Assembly: GCF_000204055.1 (NCBI RefSeq)
Contig: NW_006768794.1
Span: 62,001 to 126,000, forward strand
Direction: 5' to 3'
Source of the DNA: Melampsora larici-populina 98AG31
Lineage: Eukaryota; Basidiomycota; Pucciniomycetes; Pucciniales; Melampsoraceae
Length of the DNA stretch: 64,000 nt
How positions within the stretch are numbered: the stretch's first letter is position 1; each line of letters starts with the position of its first letter. Below are positions 1-11,069 of the stretch, piece by piece. The notes under the pieces were generated by a model. It worked only from the letters and a program-made list of their open reading frames with translations, was not told the DNA's origin and searched no databases. Position numbers and translations under genes: made by a program.

Positions 1-68
1 GACGGGAGTTATTCCCCATCACCCATGACATGTCTGTACGGTAGGCGTGACATCCATGGATCATAACA
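1..68 (-). repeat. Gypsy 3' LTR, outer part cut by window edge
   Basis: Bases 1-68 repeat 6263-6330 in the same orientation with only a few mismatches. The inner end reads TGTTATGATCC on the minus strand, matching the TG that starts LTRs. It abuts the purine-rich tract preceding it in the element. Confidence 0.85.
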
Positions 69-162
69 GTATCCCCTCCTTAATGCCCAGGCTCCATCAT
101 GTTAGCCCAGCGTTCTTTCCACGGACCAGCGTTAAAAAACCACTTGGGAAAAAGCTTGGTCC

Positions 163-1735
163 TCACATCCTTCTCCTTCTCCTAAAGTTCTTTAATGCCT
201 CCGGATATTTAGTCTTGAATGCTTCTACCAAATCTTTCGCGTTTTCTAAGTTGCTCCTTGGTTCCCATGAATCATGTTCTCTTCCGTATCCTGTCCAGCT
301 GATCAGATACTCTTCAATCCTCCCACGTAACCTTCCATCTAGCACTGCTTCTACTTTGTATTCTTCCTCACCATTTAATTCAATAGGTGGCGGCGGTGGT
401 TGCTTTCTTCCTTCTATGGTGTCCTTGTTGTATTGGCGTAATTTTGATATGTGAAATACCGGGTGTAATATGTGCATGCTGTGAGGCAATTCAAGTTTGT
501 AAGCTACTTCTGAAACACATTTGATTATTTTGAACGGTCCTAGCCATCTATGGTCCATCTTGGCGCTTGGTCTTGTCGTTGAGATGTTTTTACTACTTAG
601 CCACACCTTTGATCCTTCTTTCCAACTTGGTGTTTTCTTTCTGTTCTTGTCGTAAAAGTGTTTCATTGACTCCTGTGTTGCCTTCAGACTTTCTTTAATT
701 TCTTGTTGTACTTCTTGAATTTGTTGAACTCGCTCTTCTACCGCTGGTATACATTGATTCTGTGCTGGAGTTGTAGTATACGTCGGATTATAGCCGTAAT
801 TCGCCATGAATGGTGACACACCTGTAGAGCTATGCATACTATTATTATAAGCAAATTCAGCCATAGCCAAAAGGGGCTCCCAATCATCCTGTTTATAACT
901 TGTAAAATGACATAAATACCCTTCCACTACCTTATTCACGATTTCCGATTGTCCGTCAGTTTTGGGGTGGTACGCTGTTGAAGGTGTAGCCTTGATACCT
1001 AATTGTTCGTACAGAGAAGTAGTCAGCTGGGAGATAAAGATTCCACCGCGGTCTGATACTACCGTCTTTGGAGTTCCATGTAATCTCCATACGTGTCGTA
1101 ACATCAATTCGGCCAATTCCTCAGCTGACGTAGTGTTGTTGCACGGGATAAAATGTGCCATCTTTGTCAACCTGTCAACAACTGTCAATATGCAAGTCTT
1201 ACCGTTGGATTCAGGTAGTTCTGTGATAAGATTGTATGATATGTCTGTCCAGGGACCGGCCGGGATTGGGAGAGGTTTCAATTGACCAAATAATTTCTGA
1301 TTTGATGACTTGACCCGTTGACATGATTCACATCCATCAACATATCTATTAATGAATGACTTCATACCCTTCCAGTGGTAGTTTCTCTTCACTAAGTTCA
1401 AAGTTTTTGCACGGCCTGGGTGGCCAGCCATTGGGCTATCGTGCCTACTTTTTACTATCTCTGCTTTGATGCTGTTGTCCGCCGGTACTACCACACAACC
1501 TTTATGATATAATACTCCGTCTTCGACTGAATAGTCTTGCGTTAAGCTTTTCATCCTGATGGAAATTGGCTTTCTTACTGCTTGGACCATTTCACCAATA
1601 TAGGGATCTGTAGTTGATGTCTTTTGGATTCGATCTATGATTGTGGTATCAGACTCAATTGAATTGATTTCGCCATGACATAGGACGTCAGCCTCACTGC
1701 AAACATTAATAAACTTCCCCAAGTGGGCAGGAAAA
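163..1735 (-). pseudogene. Gypsy integrase plus chromodomain
   Basis: This is the 3' part of pol. Near the start is an HHCC-type zinc-binding region (CESCQRVK visible), followed by an integrase core with WTDISYNL, TVVDRLTKMAHF, VSDRGGIF and YHPKTDGQSE. These hold the D, D and E catalytic positions. A C-terminal chromodomain reads LISWTGYGREHDSWEP. Chromodomains of this type steer integration to chromatin marks in chromoviruses. The frame is open for about 520 codons, but it is cut off from the RNase H part by a 0.5-kb MITE and lacks its own start. Confidence 0.92.
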
Positions 1736-1742
1736 AATGATT

Positions 1743-2266
1743 GGGAGTATCATTTGTCATAAAATGATCTATCACTCCACACCTGATCCATAACACTCAC
1801 ACTACATATGTGTAGCAGGCTCAGTGAATTGGTGGTTATCATGTACATACAGTTCTGCTCAGTTATCTGCTCAGCAGGATGAGTTATTCATATGTAATAC
1901 ATGCTGTAACTTTTTTCAGATTGACAAAAGCATTCAAAAGATAGACTACATACACTGACTCAACGTTTTGGTGTAATCTCATCAACTCAACTGCATGTAA
2001 TACCCTTTCTGTTACTAAGAAATAGCCTCAAAAATATTGCCTGAGCAGCTACAGAATTATATGTAGTGAATTCTTGGGACAATTTTTTCCAAGTCAAAAA
2101 AGTTACATGTGGTATAACATGTGATTTATATAGTCTAATGGGCAAAAAACTGAGCAGACCTGTATGTACATGATAGAAAGCTATTTACTTAGTGTACTGC
2201 ACATATGTAGTGTGGGTGTTGAGGCTCAGGTGAGTGGTATTGGATCTTTTTATGACAAACTGTACT
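1743..2266. mobile_element. MITE, family A, copy 1
   Basis: Non-coding insertion of about 524 bp between the RNase H tail and integrase of the Gypsy element. The ends form an imperfect inverted repeat of about 30 bp; TTTGTCATAAAA and its reverse complement are visible near the two ends. A diverged copy lies at 13861-14395, a related core at 12760-13020, and a short piece near 10960. The exact ends and target-site duplication are not clear. Confidence 0.75.
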
Positions 2267-2267
2267 A

Positions 2268-4856
2268 TTAATTATTTTCCTCTTCCAATGTGGGGAAGTT
2301 GAATGATGTCCACAGTGCCTCGAACCACTCTTCCGCCTTTTTGTTCTCAATCATCTCGTCTTCGAACCATGCCTCTACACTGTCGATTTTGCTGATGAAT
2401 GTGTCTTCAACTATGTTTTCAGGTTTTAACATTTGTCCAAACGTGAGTTTTGTCTCCGTTGAGGGCGCCAAGTCTGGTCGTCAAGATAATGCATCTGGTC
2501 TCGTGGCTTCTCTTCCTGGTCTGAACCTTATCTGAAAATCAAAGCTACCTAGTGTTTCCGCCCATCTAGCCTATCTACGAGTGAGCTGCTTGCTTGTCAT
2601 GAAACTCTCGAGGTTTTTGTGGTCGGTATAGACAATTACGTCGAGGCGGTTGCGGTTGCCTTTGAGGTACTGTCTCCACTCTTTGAAAGTAGCCACAACT
2701 GCTAACAATTCTTTATCAAATATTTCGTAATTCTTTTCTGCAGCAATTAAGGATCGTGATAGATACGCTACTGGGTGTAGTAAACCGTCATCAGCAACTT
2801 GTGATAATACTGCTCCTAAAGCAAAATCTGAACAGTCACACTCCAGTACAAAGGGTTTGTATGGGTTAGCGATTCGGAGGATAGGTGCCGTAGTAAAAGA
2901 TTCCTTTAAATCTTCAAATGATTTGTTCCTTCTTTCGTTCCATTCGAATTTGACATCTTTACAGGTCAGCTTGTGTAGAGGTCTTGCTGTCTTTGAGAAT
3001 TGATTAATAAACCCTTGGTAAAAGTTAGCAAAACCTACAAACCGTTGTAGTTCCGTGACTGATTTTGGTGCGGGCCAATCCTTGACAGCTTTAACTTTAG
3101 CAGGGTCCATGCTGATCTTGTTTTTTGATATAATAAGTCCTAAATATTCGACTTCGTCTTTAGAAAACTCACATTTTTCAGGTTTAATCCATAATTGGTT
3201 TTTCTCTAAGATCTTCAGTATTTCTTTGACTACATCCTCATGATTGATTCCTAATTTTGTATATATCATAATGAAATCTAAGAATGCTCCAGTATCCTTT
3301 CCTATATGACCTAGCAAAATGTCTTGAATAAAGTACTGAAAATGTCCCGGAGCATCTGTTGGTCCGAAGGGCATTGTCAAGGGTGCAAATTGACCTGCTC
3401 TGCAAATAAAAGCTAATTTATCTTCGTCTTCTTCAGCTACTCTTAGGTTTCGGTAGGCGTTTCTCAGGTCTAGTTTAGTGAACTTTGTTGCATCCAATAA
3501 ACTGTCAACTAAGTCCATTGTGAGCGGAAGAGGATACTTATGTTTGACCGTCAAAGCATTCAGTTTCCTATAGTCGAAACAGGGCCTAAGTTTTCCGTCT
3601 TTCTTTCCTGTGAACAAGACCAGAGCTGCCCAAGGTGAGGTGGTGTGCCTTATTGTCTTATTAGCTAAACCTTCTTTGACCATCTCCTCCAATACATCAT
3701 TCTCGGCTGGTGACAGAGGTATTATCCTGCTTGCTTGTGGTACAGCACCAGGGACCAATTTAACTTTAAAGTCATATTTCCTACGAGGCGGAAGAGTCAT
3801 TGCCTTTGATTTCGTAAACAGGTGCAGGTATTTGTGGTAACGCGTGGGAACTAATTCATCCACAGTCTTTTCTTTCACCATTGTTTTTGCCTCGGCTGCA
3901 ATACGTGCTGACGTCGACCACGATGCTTTTGCTGTTGCTATTGAAGGGCTGCAGTTATCCTGTAAAGGTAAAAGCTTGCCAGCTGCTTCTTTAGACTTGG
4001 AAAGACTTTGCGTATCAAACTCACATTGTGGGGGCGTTAATGTACTCTTTTGAGCACACACCCCCTCATCATTTTGCCTAGCTTCCTCCCGTATCACCTC
4101 TCTCAGGTCTCTGGAAGGGTTTTTTGGTTCCAATGATGATGTGATATTGATTTCGTGGTCGTTTTCCTTCCTCTCCGTTGATTTCGTAGTCTTGGTGTCG
4201 TGGTGTGATCTAATTAAAGGGGCATCAAGCTTGCTAGCTGCTTCAACGTAATGGTTAGAGGTATGAGTATCAAACTCACATTGCGGGGGTGCTAAAGTAC
4301 CACTATGGATACACACCCCCTTGTCACAATTCTTAGCGTCCCCAACTACGGTCTCTTCCTTGACTTGGGGTGTTTTCAGATCGGACAAAACTGCTTCGAC
4401 AGCTGCGATGTCTTGACCTTCTTTAGAAGTTCTATTTTGCCAATCAATCTTATTACCATGCTTCTTGATCCACGGCATCCCTAGGATCGCATCATATGAG
4501 TCTTTAAGCTTAGTGATGATGAATCTTGAGGGCTCGGTGTCGTCGTCAATACACAATCTTGTGTCTTCAGTGATTCTTCTATTCTTTCCATCGAATCCTG
4601 AGACGTCTTTGGCTTTGGGCAGGGGGCTGGTTCTTATCTTATGCTTGCGAACGTAGTGCTCTCCTAATACTTCATGAGTAGCACCACAATCAATCAGGGC
4701 TTTGGCATCAGTTTTGGATGTGGGGCACGAGGGGTCAGACAATGTTATGGGGGAAAATAAACGTGGATCATTTGAATTGCAAATAAGTTTTCCTGCATCA
4801 ATCATAACCATGTCCTTCCTCTCGTCACTTCCGCTCGAGTGAGACACATCCATCAC
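2268..4856 (-). pseudogene. Gypsy protease, reverse transcriptase and RNase H
   Basis: The minus-strand reading has an aspartic protease region (ALIDCGATHEVLG, an altered DSGA-type site) and a reverse transcriptase with LRPCFDYRKLN and FTKLDLRNAYR. The catalytic box reads FLDFIMIY, where YVDDI/FLDDI is usual, so the second aspartate is missing. RNase H follows (VLECDCSDFALGAVLSQ, VYTDHKNLESF). The main frame ends at a TAG at 2571-2573 where CAG (Gln) is expected. The linker is still readable down to 2268 after another stop (TGA at 2481-2483, from CGA). Function is lost. Confidence 0.93.
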
Positions 4857-6031
4857 TCTTGAGCGTCACCATCTTTTGATAGGTCTGCCTCACTTCCTTC
4901 ACCCTGAGATCTTCCACCGCTACTACGTCCTCTACTTTCAAACTTGGCTAATTTTGCTTCTAAATCAGCTACTCTACTCCTTCCTTTTCCTTTCCACTTC
5001 TTAAACTTTCCACAGTTTCGTGCACAATGATTTAATCCTCCACGTTTGTAACACTCTCCTGCTGCTTCTCTTCTTTGATACTCTTCTCCAGAAATAGGAA
5101 ACCGGGCGGCGGATAAATCCATGGCGTCCGGATCTCTAGCCGGGGTGTTTTGTACAGTGCTTGAGCTATGAACTGTCAATTGTTCACCATGAATCTCACT
5201 ATCAATCTCAGCCGCTAGATTAGTAATGTCTTCCAAACATTCAAAAGTCTTCTGTAGCATTCCCATCCGGATTTCTAATTTTAAACCTTGTTTTTACTGA
5301 CTAATAAGGATTGGAACTTCCCATTCGGTGGCTGCTGCCTATTGATTGAACTTAATTGAATAATTGGCTACGGAACCAGTTTGTTTCAAAGCACGTAATT
5401 CTTTTTATGCTCTTGTCTTCCTCATAGGGTCAAAGAAAACACCTTTGAATGCTTTCACGAAGCTGTCAAATGTAACTGAGTCTGACGTGGCCGGGTTGAG
5501 TACTAGTGCTAGCGTAGGCTGGGCCCATTGTAAGGCTTCTCTGGAGAGGTAAGAAAGTGCAAACATGACTTTTGATTGATCATTGGTAAACATTGCATGG
5601 TTTGTAAGTATGTATAAGCTAATTTGACTAATGAATCCTTCAGCCAATAGTCCTACGGTTCCGGTGAATTTGTTGGGTGTCGCTACCTTGGGTGTTATGG
5701 GTGCAGCTGGGGTAGGGGGGACCGAAACAAAAGTAGGTTGTGTATTTGATTTATTAGCAGCGCTCGGATTAGTTGCATTCGCTTCTAGCTGGGACAATCT
5801 AACTTCAGCCTGTTGTCTACTAAGTTCGGCAGCTTGTTGTAAGTTTGTTTCCTTAGTCAGCCGGGTGTTCAAATCGGCAACTTTTTGTATAAGTAACGCA
5901 ATGTTTGGGATTTCTTCAGACATGTCTAGACTAGTCGCTGATTTGAAATCTTCGCTGTCGTGTTCTTCTTCTTTTACCGTGGATGTCGGTATCTTGGCGT
6001 CTTTTTTGTGGTGTTCTTTAACTTCTTCCAA
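4853..6031 (-). pseudogene. Gypsy gag, frameshifted
   Basis: Two minus-strand frames (5405-6031 and 4853-5266) together make a gag-like protein. The first has a coiled-coil-like segment and the conserved capsid-type stretch SREALQWAQPTL. The second has a damaged CCHC zinc knuckle: the second cysteine appears as Arg in CYKRGGLNHCARNC. The first possible ATG in the long frame is near 5923. A frameshift lies between 5266 and 5405. The second frame overlaps the protease start by a few bases. Confidence 0.82.
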
Positions 6032-6262
6032 TCTTCTTACTAATGATTTTCAATATAAAGTTTTAACAATCTTCGATTTAAAGTTTTAAGTTTGATTCTG
6101 TATCGTCTGTCTTCTTCTATTTTAAGTTTGAGATCTTGCTTAGTTCTTGGGATTTAAAGATACCGCAATATGTTATGAACGGCTCTATGCAGAGTTCGTG
6201 AGAACTTATACAATTAACTGAGATTGCAGTGTGGGGAAAACTCTCATATGATACAACTGTGA

Positions 6263-6330
6263 GACGGGAGTTATTCCCCATCACCCGTGACATGTCTGTA
6301 CGGTAGGTGTGACATCCATGGATCATAACA
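6263..6330 (-). repeat. Gypsy 5' LTR, outer part
   Basis: Outer 68 bp of the right-hand LTR, matching 1-68. The LTR must extend inward towards about 6050-6110, but its inner end cannot be fixed because the other copy leaves the window. Beyond 6330 the LINE reading resumes, so this is the insertion point. Confidence 0.82.
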
Positions 6331-7092
6331 GTGGACTTGTGTAAGTATTGTTGTGATCAGTGCTTGGTGGTCAGAGAAGTGGCTGGTGATGCTATCTTTG
6401 TCTATCAGGCATTGTTGGATTGTTTCGTCAAGTGCTTTGTTGACCCAAGTTTGGTCAATTGAGGTGCCTAGTGTGGTGCTCAATCCAACCCCAAAGGTTG
6501 GGGTACCACATGGGGATCATAGGCGCATATCCCAGTCAGACATTTAGTCGACTAGTTTTTCTGCGTCCCAGTCTGTTGTGTTGATATTAGGAGGGTTCCA
6601 CAGGGCGGAATGGAGGTTACAGTCGGTGTTGAGGATGGTTTGGAGTAGTTGAGTTTGGAGCGGAAGGCCTTTCATCAACTCTTTGTAGGCTGAGAATCCA
6701 GAGAAAATGGCCGGGTTGTTGTAGACACTGATAGCAAGCAGCTTAAATCCGGATGTGAATGTTACAGTACACGCGGCAATGTCTTGTGAAGTTGTTTGGA
6801 GGGGGTTGATTTGCGCATCAAGGTCTTTCCTGATATATAGGCACACTCTAGGTCGTGCTCTGATATTTCTTTTGTTAGGTGTTGAGCTAATGAGTGTCCA
6901 GTTGGGATGTTCTTGCGGTAGGTAGTTGACTTTGTTGATGTTTGGCTCTTGTAAGGACAGAATGGAGAACAAGTTAGTGAGATCTGAATTAAAGAGTGAG
7001 TTAGAGATGTCTGGTGAGTGGCAACAATTCAGTTGAAGAATTGACTCGATGTGAGGTAAGGTAAGTTTTTGCCAAAGTTGTTGTTCTAACAT
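6331..7092 (-). pseudogene. LINE ORF2, endonuclease part only
   Basis: Minus-strand APE-type endonuclease fragment: LFSILSLQEPNINKVN carries the QEP motif, VCLYIRKD and LLAISVYNN follow. The frame closes at a TAA near 6544 and again at a TGA at 6517-6519, then continues as SIDQTWVNKALDE and the end motif HFSDHQALI (SDH box). Reverse transcriptase should follow but the Gypsy element begins at 6330, so RT is displaced or lost. The ATG at 7092 overlaps the end of ORF1. Confidence 0.85.
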
Positions 7093-8814
7093 CGTAGCAT
7101 GGAATCAACAACTTCTGGGACAACTACTAGTTTTGGTGAGGCACTTGGATTGTGAGGGGGTAGGCTCTCAGCAATTTGTGTTGCACATTGTGGGTGAAAA
7201 GGGGAATGGGTGAGATCCTGGTTATTGGATTCAAACAGGCCTTTGGCTGTTTTTGTTGTGTCTATTTTCATTAGAGCTCTGATGCACGCAGTGCACTTCA
7301 TGGGGGTCGGGCCCTTTTTTGGCCATGCGTGTGCGTGATGTCCGTCACCCCAGTATGGGCACATGGCTGGGGAGGGGCAGGATGGGGCGGTGTGACCTGT
7401 CTTTTGGCAGTTATAGCACCTTTTAGGCGGGTCTTTTCCAGCCTCCGTCTTGTGAAGGCCGCGAACAAACCAAACTTTGTCTTTGATACATTTGTTGGCT
7501 TGGTCTTGAGAGTCCAGACCAATCAAGAGGGTTGAGTACCTCTTTGATGGATTGTCCTTTAGTTTGGGGTTGAGCCATCTGATGAAGGCTGCGCCCTGTA
7601 ATAGATCGGGGTTGGAGGCGAGGAGCTCCTCACGGTGGCTAAGGATATCAGGGTCAAATGAGGTTGGGATAGCGTGGACCAACACTGTAAAGTGTTCTGG
7701 TTTGATGTGAAGGTTTGCTGACACGGTTGGCAGCCATGACTTTTCCATCTCCCTTACCTTTTCAGCATGTGCGGCGCTGGCTAGGTGTAGGACTAGATCA
7801 TTAGATGGGTGTCTTTGGACTGTCTTGACTGTTATAGTTGACTCTGATGTCTCTTCAGCTTTCATGTTATTAGCACAGAACGCCGTGTTGAAGCCCTGAA
7901 TGAGCTGGGTGACAGATAGTGAGCCTAAGGCTACTTGAGATTTGTCCGTTTGGACAAGTGTTACGGTGTTTGTAAGGCGCTTTCGTGCCTTGGGTTTGGG
8001 CATCTCTCTCTGGCTTGGACGTGGTCCAGCTGTTTGAGTGTGGGTTTGGTCACCAGCGTGTTTGGACGCAGCTGCGGCATATGAGCCTGTAGCGGGTGTA
8101 GCAGTTGTTTTTTGAGTTGGTTTTGATGGAATGATGTGGGAGGTTAGGATTGAAACCTGCTGAGAGCGCTTCAAGCTTCTCGGTCCACGAGTCAGCTCGG
8201 AAATCGAAGGTTGGATTAGAACTCATCGATGGGGGGTTCATTATTGGCACTGACGCTCTTTTGGAGCCTGCTAGGTCAGCTGCCGGTCGCTTAAAGAGGT
8301 TACACCTCATTTGTTCAAACTGATGCTGATCAAACGCTGCGTTGATCAGGACCAGGATGTCTGCGCAAGAGTTCACATCGATGTGAACCTGTTTGGCAAG
8401 CCGGCCCTTGGCCGGCAGCTGCATGACGTCGTTGGCGACCACCGCGAGCTTGGCCAACAGGACTGTGAGGCAACGATCTTCCTCACAGCCTGGGACCAAT
8501 CGCGCCATCCTTTCAGAACGAGGCGTTCCGGTGACCGTTTGGATATGTTCTTGAGCCACTAGTCCGGGTGTACTAGTACGGGCTCTCTTTTTAGCGAACT
8601 CGGTTAGTAATGGGATCTCTGATTGCTTCGGGGTAGCTCCTAGGGCGTCTGAGGTGATTTCGATCTGGGGTAGACCGCGTTCCGAGCCTCTCAGGAAGGC
8701 GGCTACCGCGTCATCGTTTGTGCTAGACGCGGTCGGATTCGACCATCGTGACGTCGAATTCGAGCTTGGACCATCCTCGACGATTTGGCCCGTGTCGGGC
8801 GCGTCAGGGGCCAT
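7086..8814 (-). pseudogene. LINE ORF1 (Tad-like), one frameshift
   Basis: ORF1 protein of a non-LTR element. The first ATG is at 8814. The reading shifts frame near 8110-8174 and continues to 7086. The C-terminal part has a zinc knuckle, CYNCQKTGHTAPSC, followed by a degraded second one (CPYWGDGHHAHAW, cysteines replaced by Trp) and a CTAC motif. This layout, with ORF2 starting at the ORF1 stop, is that of Tad/I-type LINEs common in fungi. An RNA-binding role is inferred from the family. Confidence 0.82.
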
Positions 8815-9525
8815 AGGGCGCGAGATAAAGAGGGATAAGAGGTTGTTGATGGTGGCGAAAAAGTTAGAATAATGAAGTGGACGAGGCGAATTTCGGGTCA
8901 CGTGACCTTAGAAAAAACCTGTACAAAGTCATAATTCTTCCCTTTCCCCCATAACTATGTGGTCAAAGAAACTTGCGATAAGACTTTTCTTCGAAGGTCG
9001 ATCTCGACCCGGCTGTCATCTACATCGATCCTCCTTGGTTGGTCGAGCAAAGGTCTAGAAAACCACGTGACCAGTCAAAAAACCCGCCAGTTGCTAAGAA
9101 AATTCATCCACCTTGAATGGTATCAATGCAGGCTAGGAAGGCTTCAGGTCGGACACCGAAGCTCGGTATGGGTCGGGTGAGCAAGCAATGAGATACCGTA
9201 GAATTTGTGACGTCTTGTTGTCGCTTTTCCATCTTGACGATTCCAGGTTGGTTTGCATGCTATGAGCAATTGCTCGGCGGAAGCTGTGATTGATGATCAG
9301 TCGAATTACATCACTTCGACTGACGAGGTTGGCGAACCTCGACTGGTGAGGTTGGCAGGAGAACATTATGAATGTTGCCGAGGTTTGCCACATCTATGTT
9401 CGGGACCAATCGTTGAATATCTGAAATATATCCATGAACACCTGCGTAGCCATGTAGCCGATGCACGCTCAGCACTGCTGCTAAAGATAGGAAATGTGAG
9501 CTCAAGGCCAGCTTTTTCTTGTCAC
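8815..9525. other. No gene seen; LINE 5' end and promoter-proximal DNA
   Basis: Only overlapping short frames with no recognisable domain. The left part is probably the 5' UTR of the LINE; the right part is the upstream region of the secreted-protein gene. I see no RNA gene. Confidence 0.5.
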
Positions 9526-9536
9526 CTATAAAAGAG
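9526..9536 (+). promoter_or_regulatory. TATA box of secreted-protein gene 1
   Basis: CTATAAAAGAG lies 138 bp before the ATG. The paralogue has the same CTATAAAAGAG at 31202-31212, about 141 bp before its ATG, so the core promoter is conserved along with the gene. Confidence 0.75.
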
Positions 9537-9664
9537 AACTCGGATTATGTACTCGGATCTTTCTATCTGCGCATACTTCCTAGGATCACACTAATAGAGC
9601 TAGACCTCTATAACTAACAACTATACATCTAAGGGATTGCCGGGCATCCTTCCTCTCGCTTAAT

Positions 9665-10471
9665 ATGACTACTACATCTAGATATTTAAAGCACAAGGCA
9701 GATCACTCAACTGCCTTTTTTAGACGAAAAGGTATTATCATATTGTTGGTTTTGATCTTCTTCTTCGGAACTTGTTCAGCAAAGGGAGGAAATCACAAGC
9801 CGAATAACCATAACACGACACCTGATGGTAAGGCCAAGGTAGGAGGTTGCCAGTACAAGGGTACAGGTGACGTCAAGAAAGAAATCGACATGTTGAACAG
9901 AGAAGTCAAACAAATGAATGGTATCGTCGGTGGCCTCGGCAAGAAGGGGGGTAATTACATAGAACTTGCAAAGCATGGCATATGCTCGGAGATCCAACAG
10001 AATGGTGCCCGAGCGTTTCTAGCCGGGCCCAAGGTGGCAAATCTCACTGCCGATTTGAACGAGATCAACAAGCTCATTTCCCAAATCATGTGAGTCTTCG
10101 TCAAGAATGTATCCATGATTGCTCTAGAGCAATCCGTACTATGTGAATTACCATTGAGAGCCAAGACTGAAGGGAATATCCTGGATTCTTTCTCATAGAG
10201 ACTTATTGAACAAATTCATCAGCGGTAAAGGTCAATCAGACCAAAGCGCAGCAAAGCTAGCTCAAGATATCACAGCAATCCGCGGCAAAGCCAAACCAAG
10301 TAAGGGTCTTCTCTTCATCCACATCTCCTTGTCATCAACCCGAGCATATGAATCTGATTCAAGTTGACGCCAATCTTGTGATATCATTGAAATGGTAAAG
10401 TTAATAAAAAGATCATAGACGCAGCCACCAAGAAAATTGGTACTTCAACAACCAAGCCGCGCCACAAGTAA
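9665..10471 (+). CDS. Small secreted protein 1, three exons
   Basis: Exons 9665-10089, 10199-10299 and 10419-10471 join in frame to 192 codons. The introns are 109 bp (GTGAGT...TAG) and 119 bp (GTAAGG...TAG). The N-terminus is a basic stretch followed by a hydrophobic core and a likely signal-peptidase site after GTCSA, so secretion is predicted. The mature part has two cysteines, including the motif HGICSE, a helix-rich middle (DVKKEIDMLNREVKQMN) and a basic tail; IRGKAKP ends exon 2. The paralogue at 31344-32164 shares promoter, intron positions, intron phases and both cysteines. No known family is recognised. An effector-like role is only an inference from size, secretion and duplication in a TE-rich setting. 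Confidence 0.85.
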
Positions 10472-10748
10472 TCGGGCAAAACTCAGGAGAAGATCGAATA
10501 TGACCTTTTGAGGAAATATATGCGAGTACTCTCAAGCCTCTATTGATTACAAAGAAAGCAACAGCACATACCTGTCTCCTAATATCAAATTTCAACCAAA
10601 ATCTCTACTTTCACCCCCGTTATCCTTAATCTCGTTCAGTTCATCTGTTGTATTCAGAGCGCATTTCACAGTGTCTATTGAACTGAAATTTTGTCCTTTT
10701 ATCACAAGTAATTTTCTAGCATTTCTTAGCAACTTTATTTGTAATACT

Positions 10749-10970
10749 TTAATCCCTGACTTGGCTTACTTGTGATTTTAATTTGATGGATGCTTCCATG
10801 TTCTCAACTCCAATTGTTGAAACTTCTACCCACTTGTCCTCGTCTGCTGGCCTGCCTTTGTATTGTACCAGGTACAGGCGCATATCTTTACCTTGGATCC
10901 GCACCAGTTTGTCGTTGATGACTTTCTTTATTCCAGGCCACAGCCCTAATATGAACAGATAACTGAGCAA
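10749..10970 (-). pseudogene. Stranded chromodomain fragment
   Basis: The minus strand reads KVINDKLVRIQGKDMRLYLV then QYKGRPADEDKWVEV, which has the spacing of a chromodomain such as those at the C-terminus of Gypsy integrases. Nothing else of the parent element is adjacent. A short piece of MITE family A (about 10955-10990) follows immediately. It is a relic, not a gene. Confidence 0.6.
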
Positions 10971-11069
10971 ACCTGTATGTACATGATAGCCATCTAGGGC
11001 TGTGGCCCGGCCCTGGGTTTCGTTTTTCCCGTTAAGTTTTTAACTTTTTTTTTCATTTTGCATTTGTAG

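Larger units (their letters stand above)
1..6330 (-). mobile_element. Decayed Ty3/Gypsy chromovirus-type retrotransposon
   Basis: An LTR retrotransposon reads on the minus strand in the order gag, protease, reverse transcriptase, RNase H, integrase, chromodomain. About 68 bp of LTR is seen at each side (1-68 and 6263-6330) with a few differences, so the left LTR runs off the window. The purine-rich stretch just inside the left LTR (about 69-82, read on the minus strand) fits a polypurine tract. The element is dead: gag is frameshifted, RNase H carries two stop codons, and a MITE splits the RNase H/integrase linker. It sits inside a LINE. Confidence 0.92.

Noticed and set aside
7298..7535. Overlapping frames on both strands in LINE ORF1
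   Set aside because: Shadows of the zinc-knuckle ORF1 reading.
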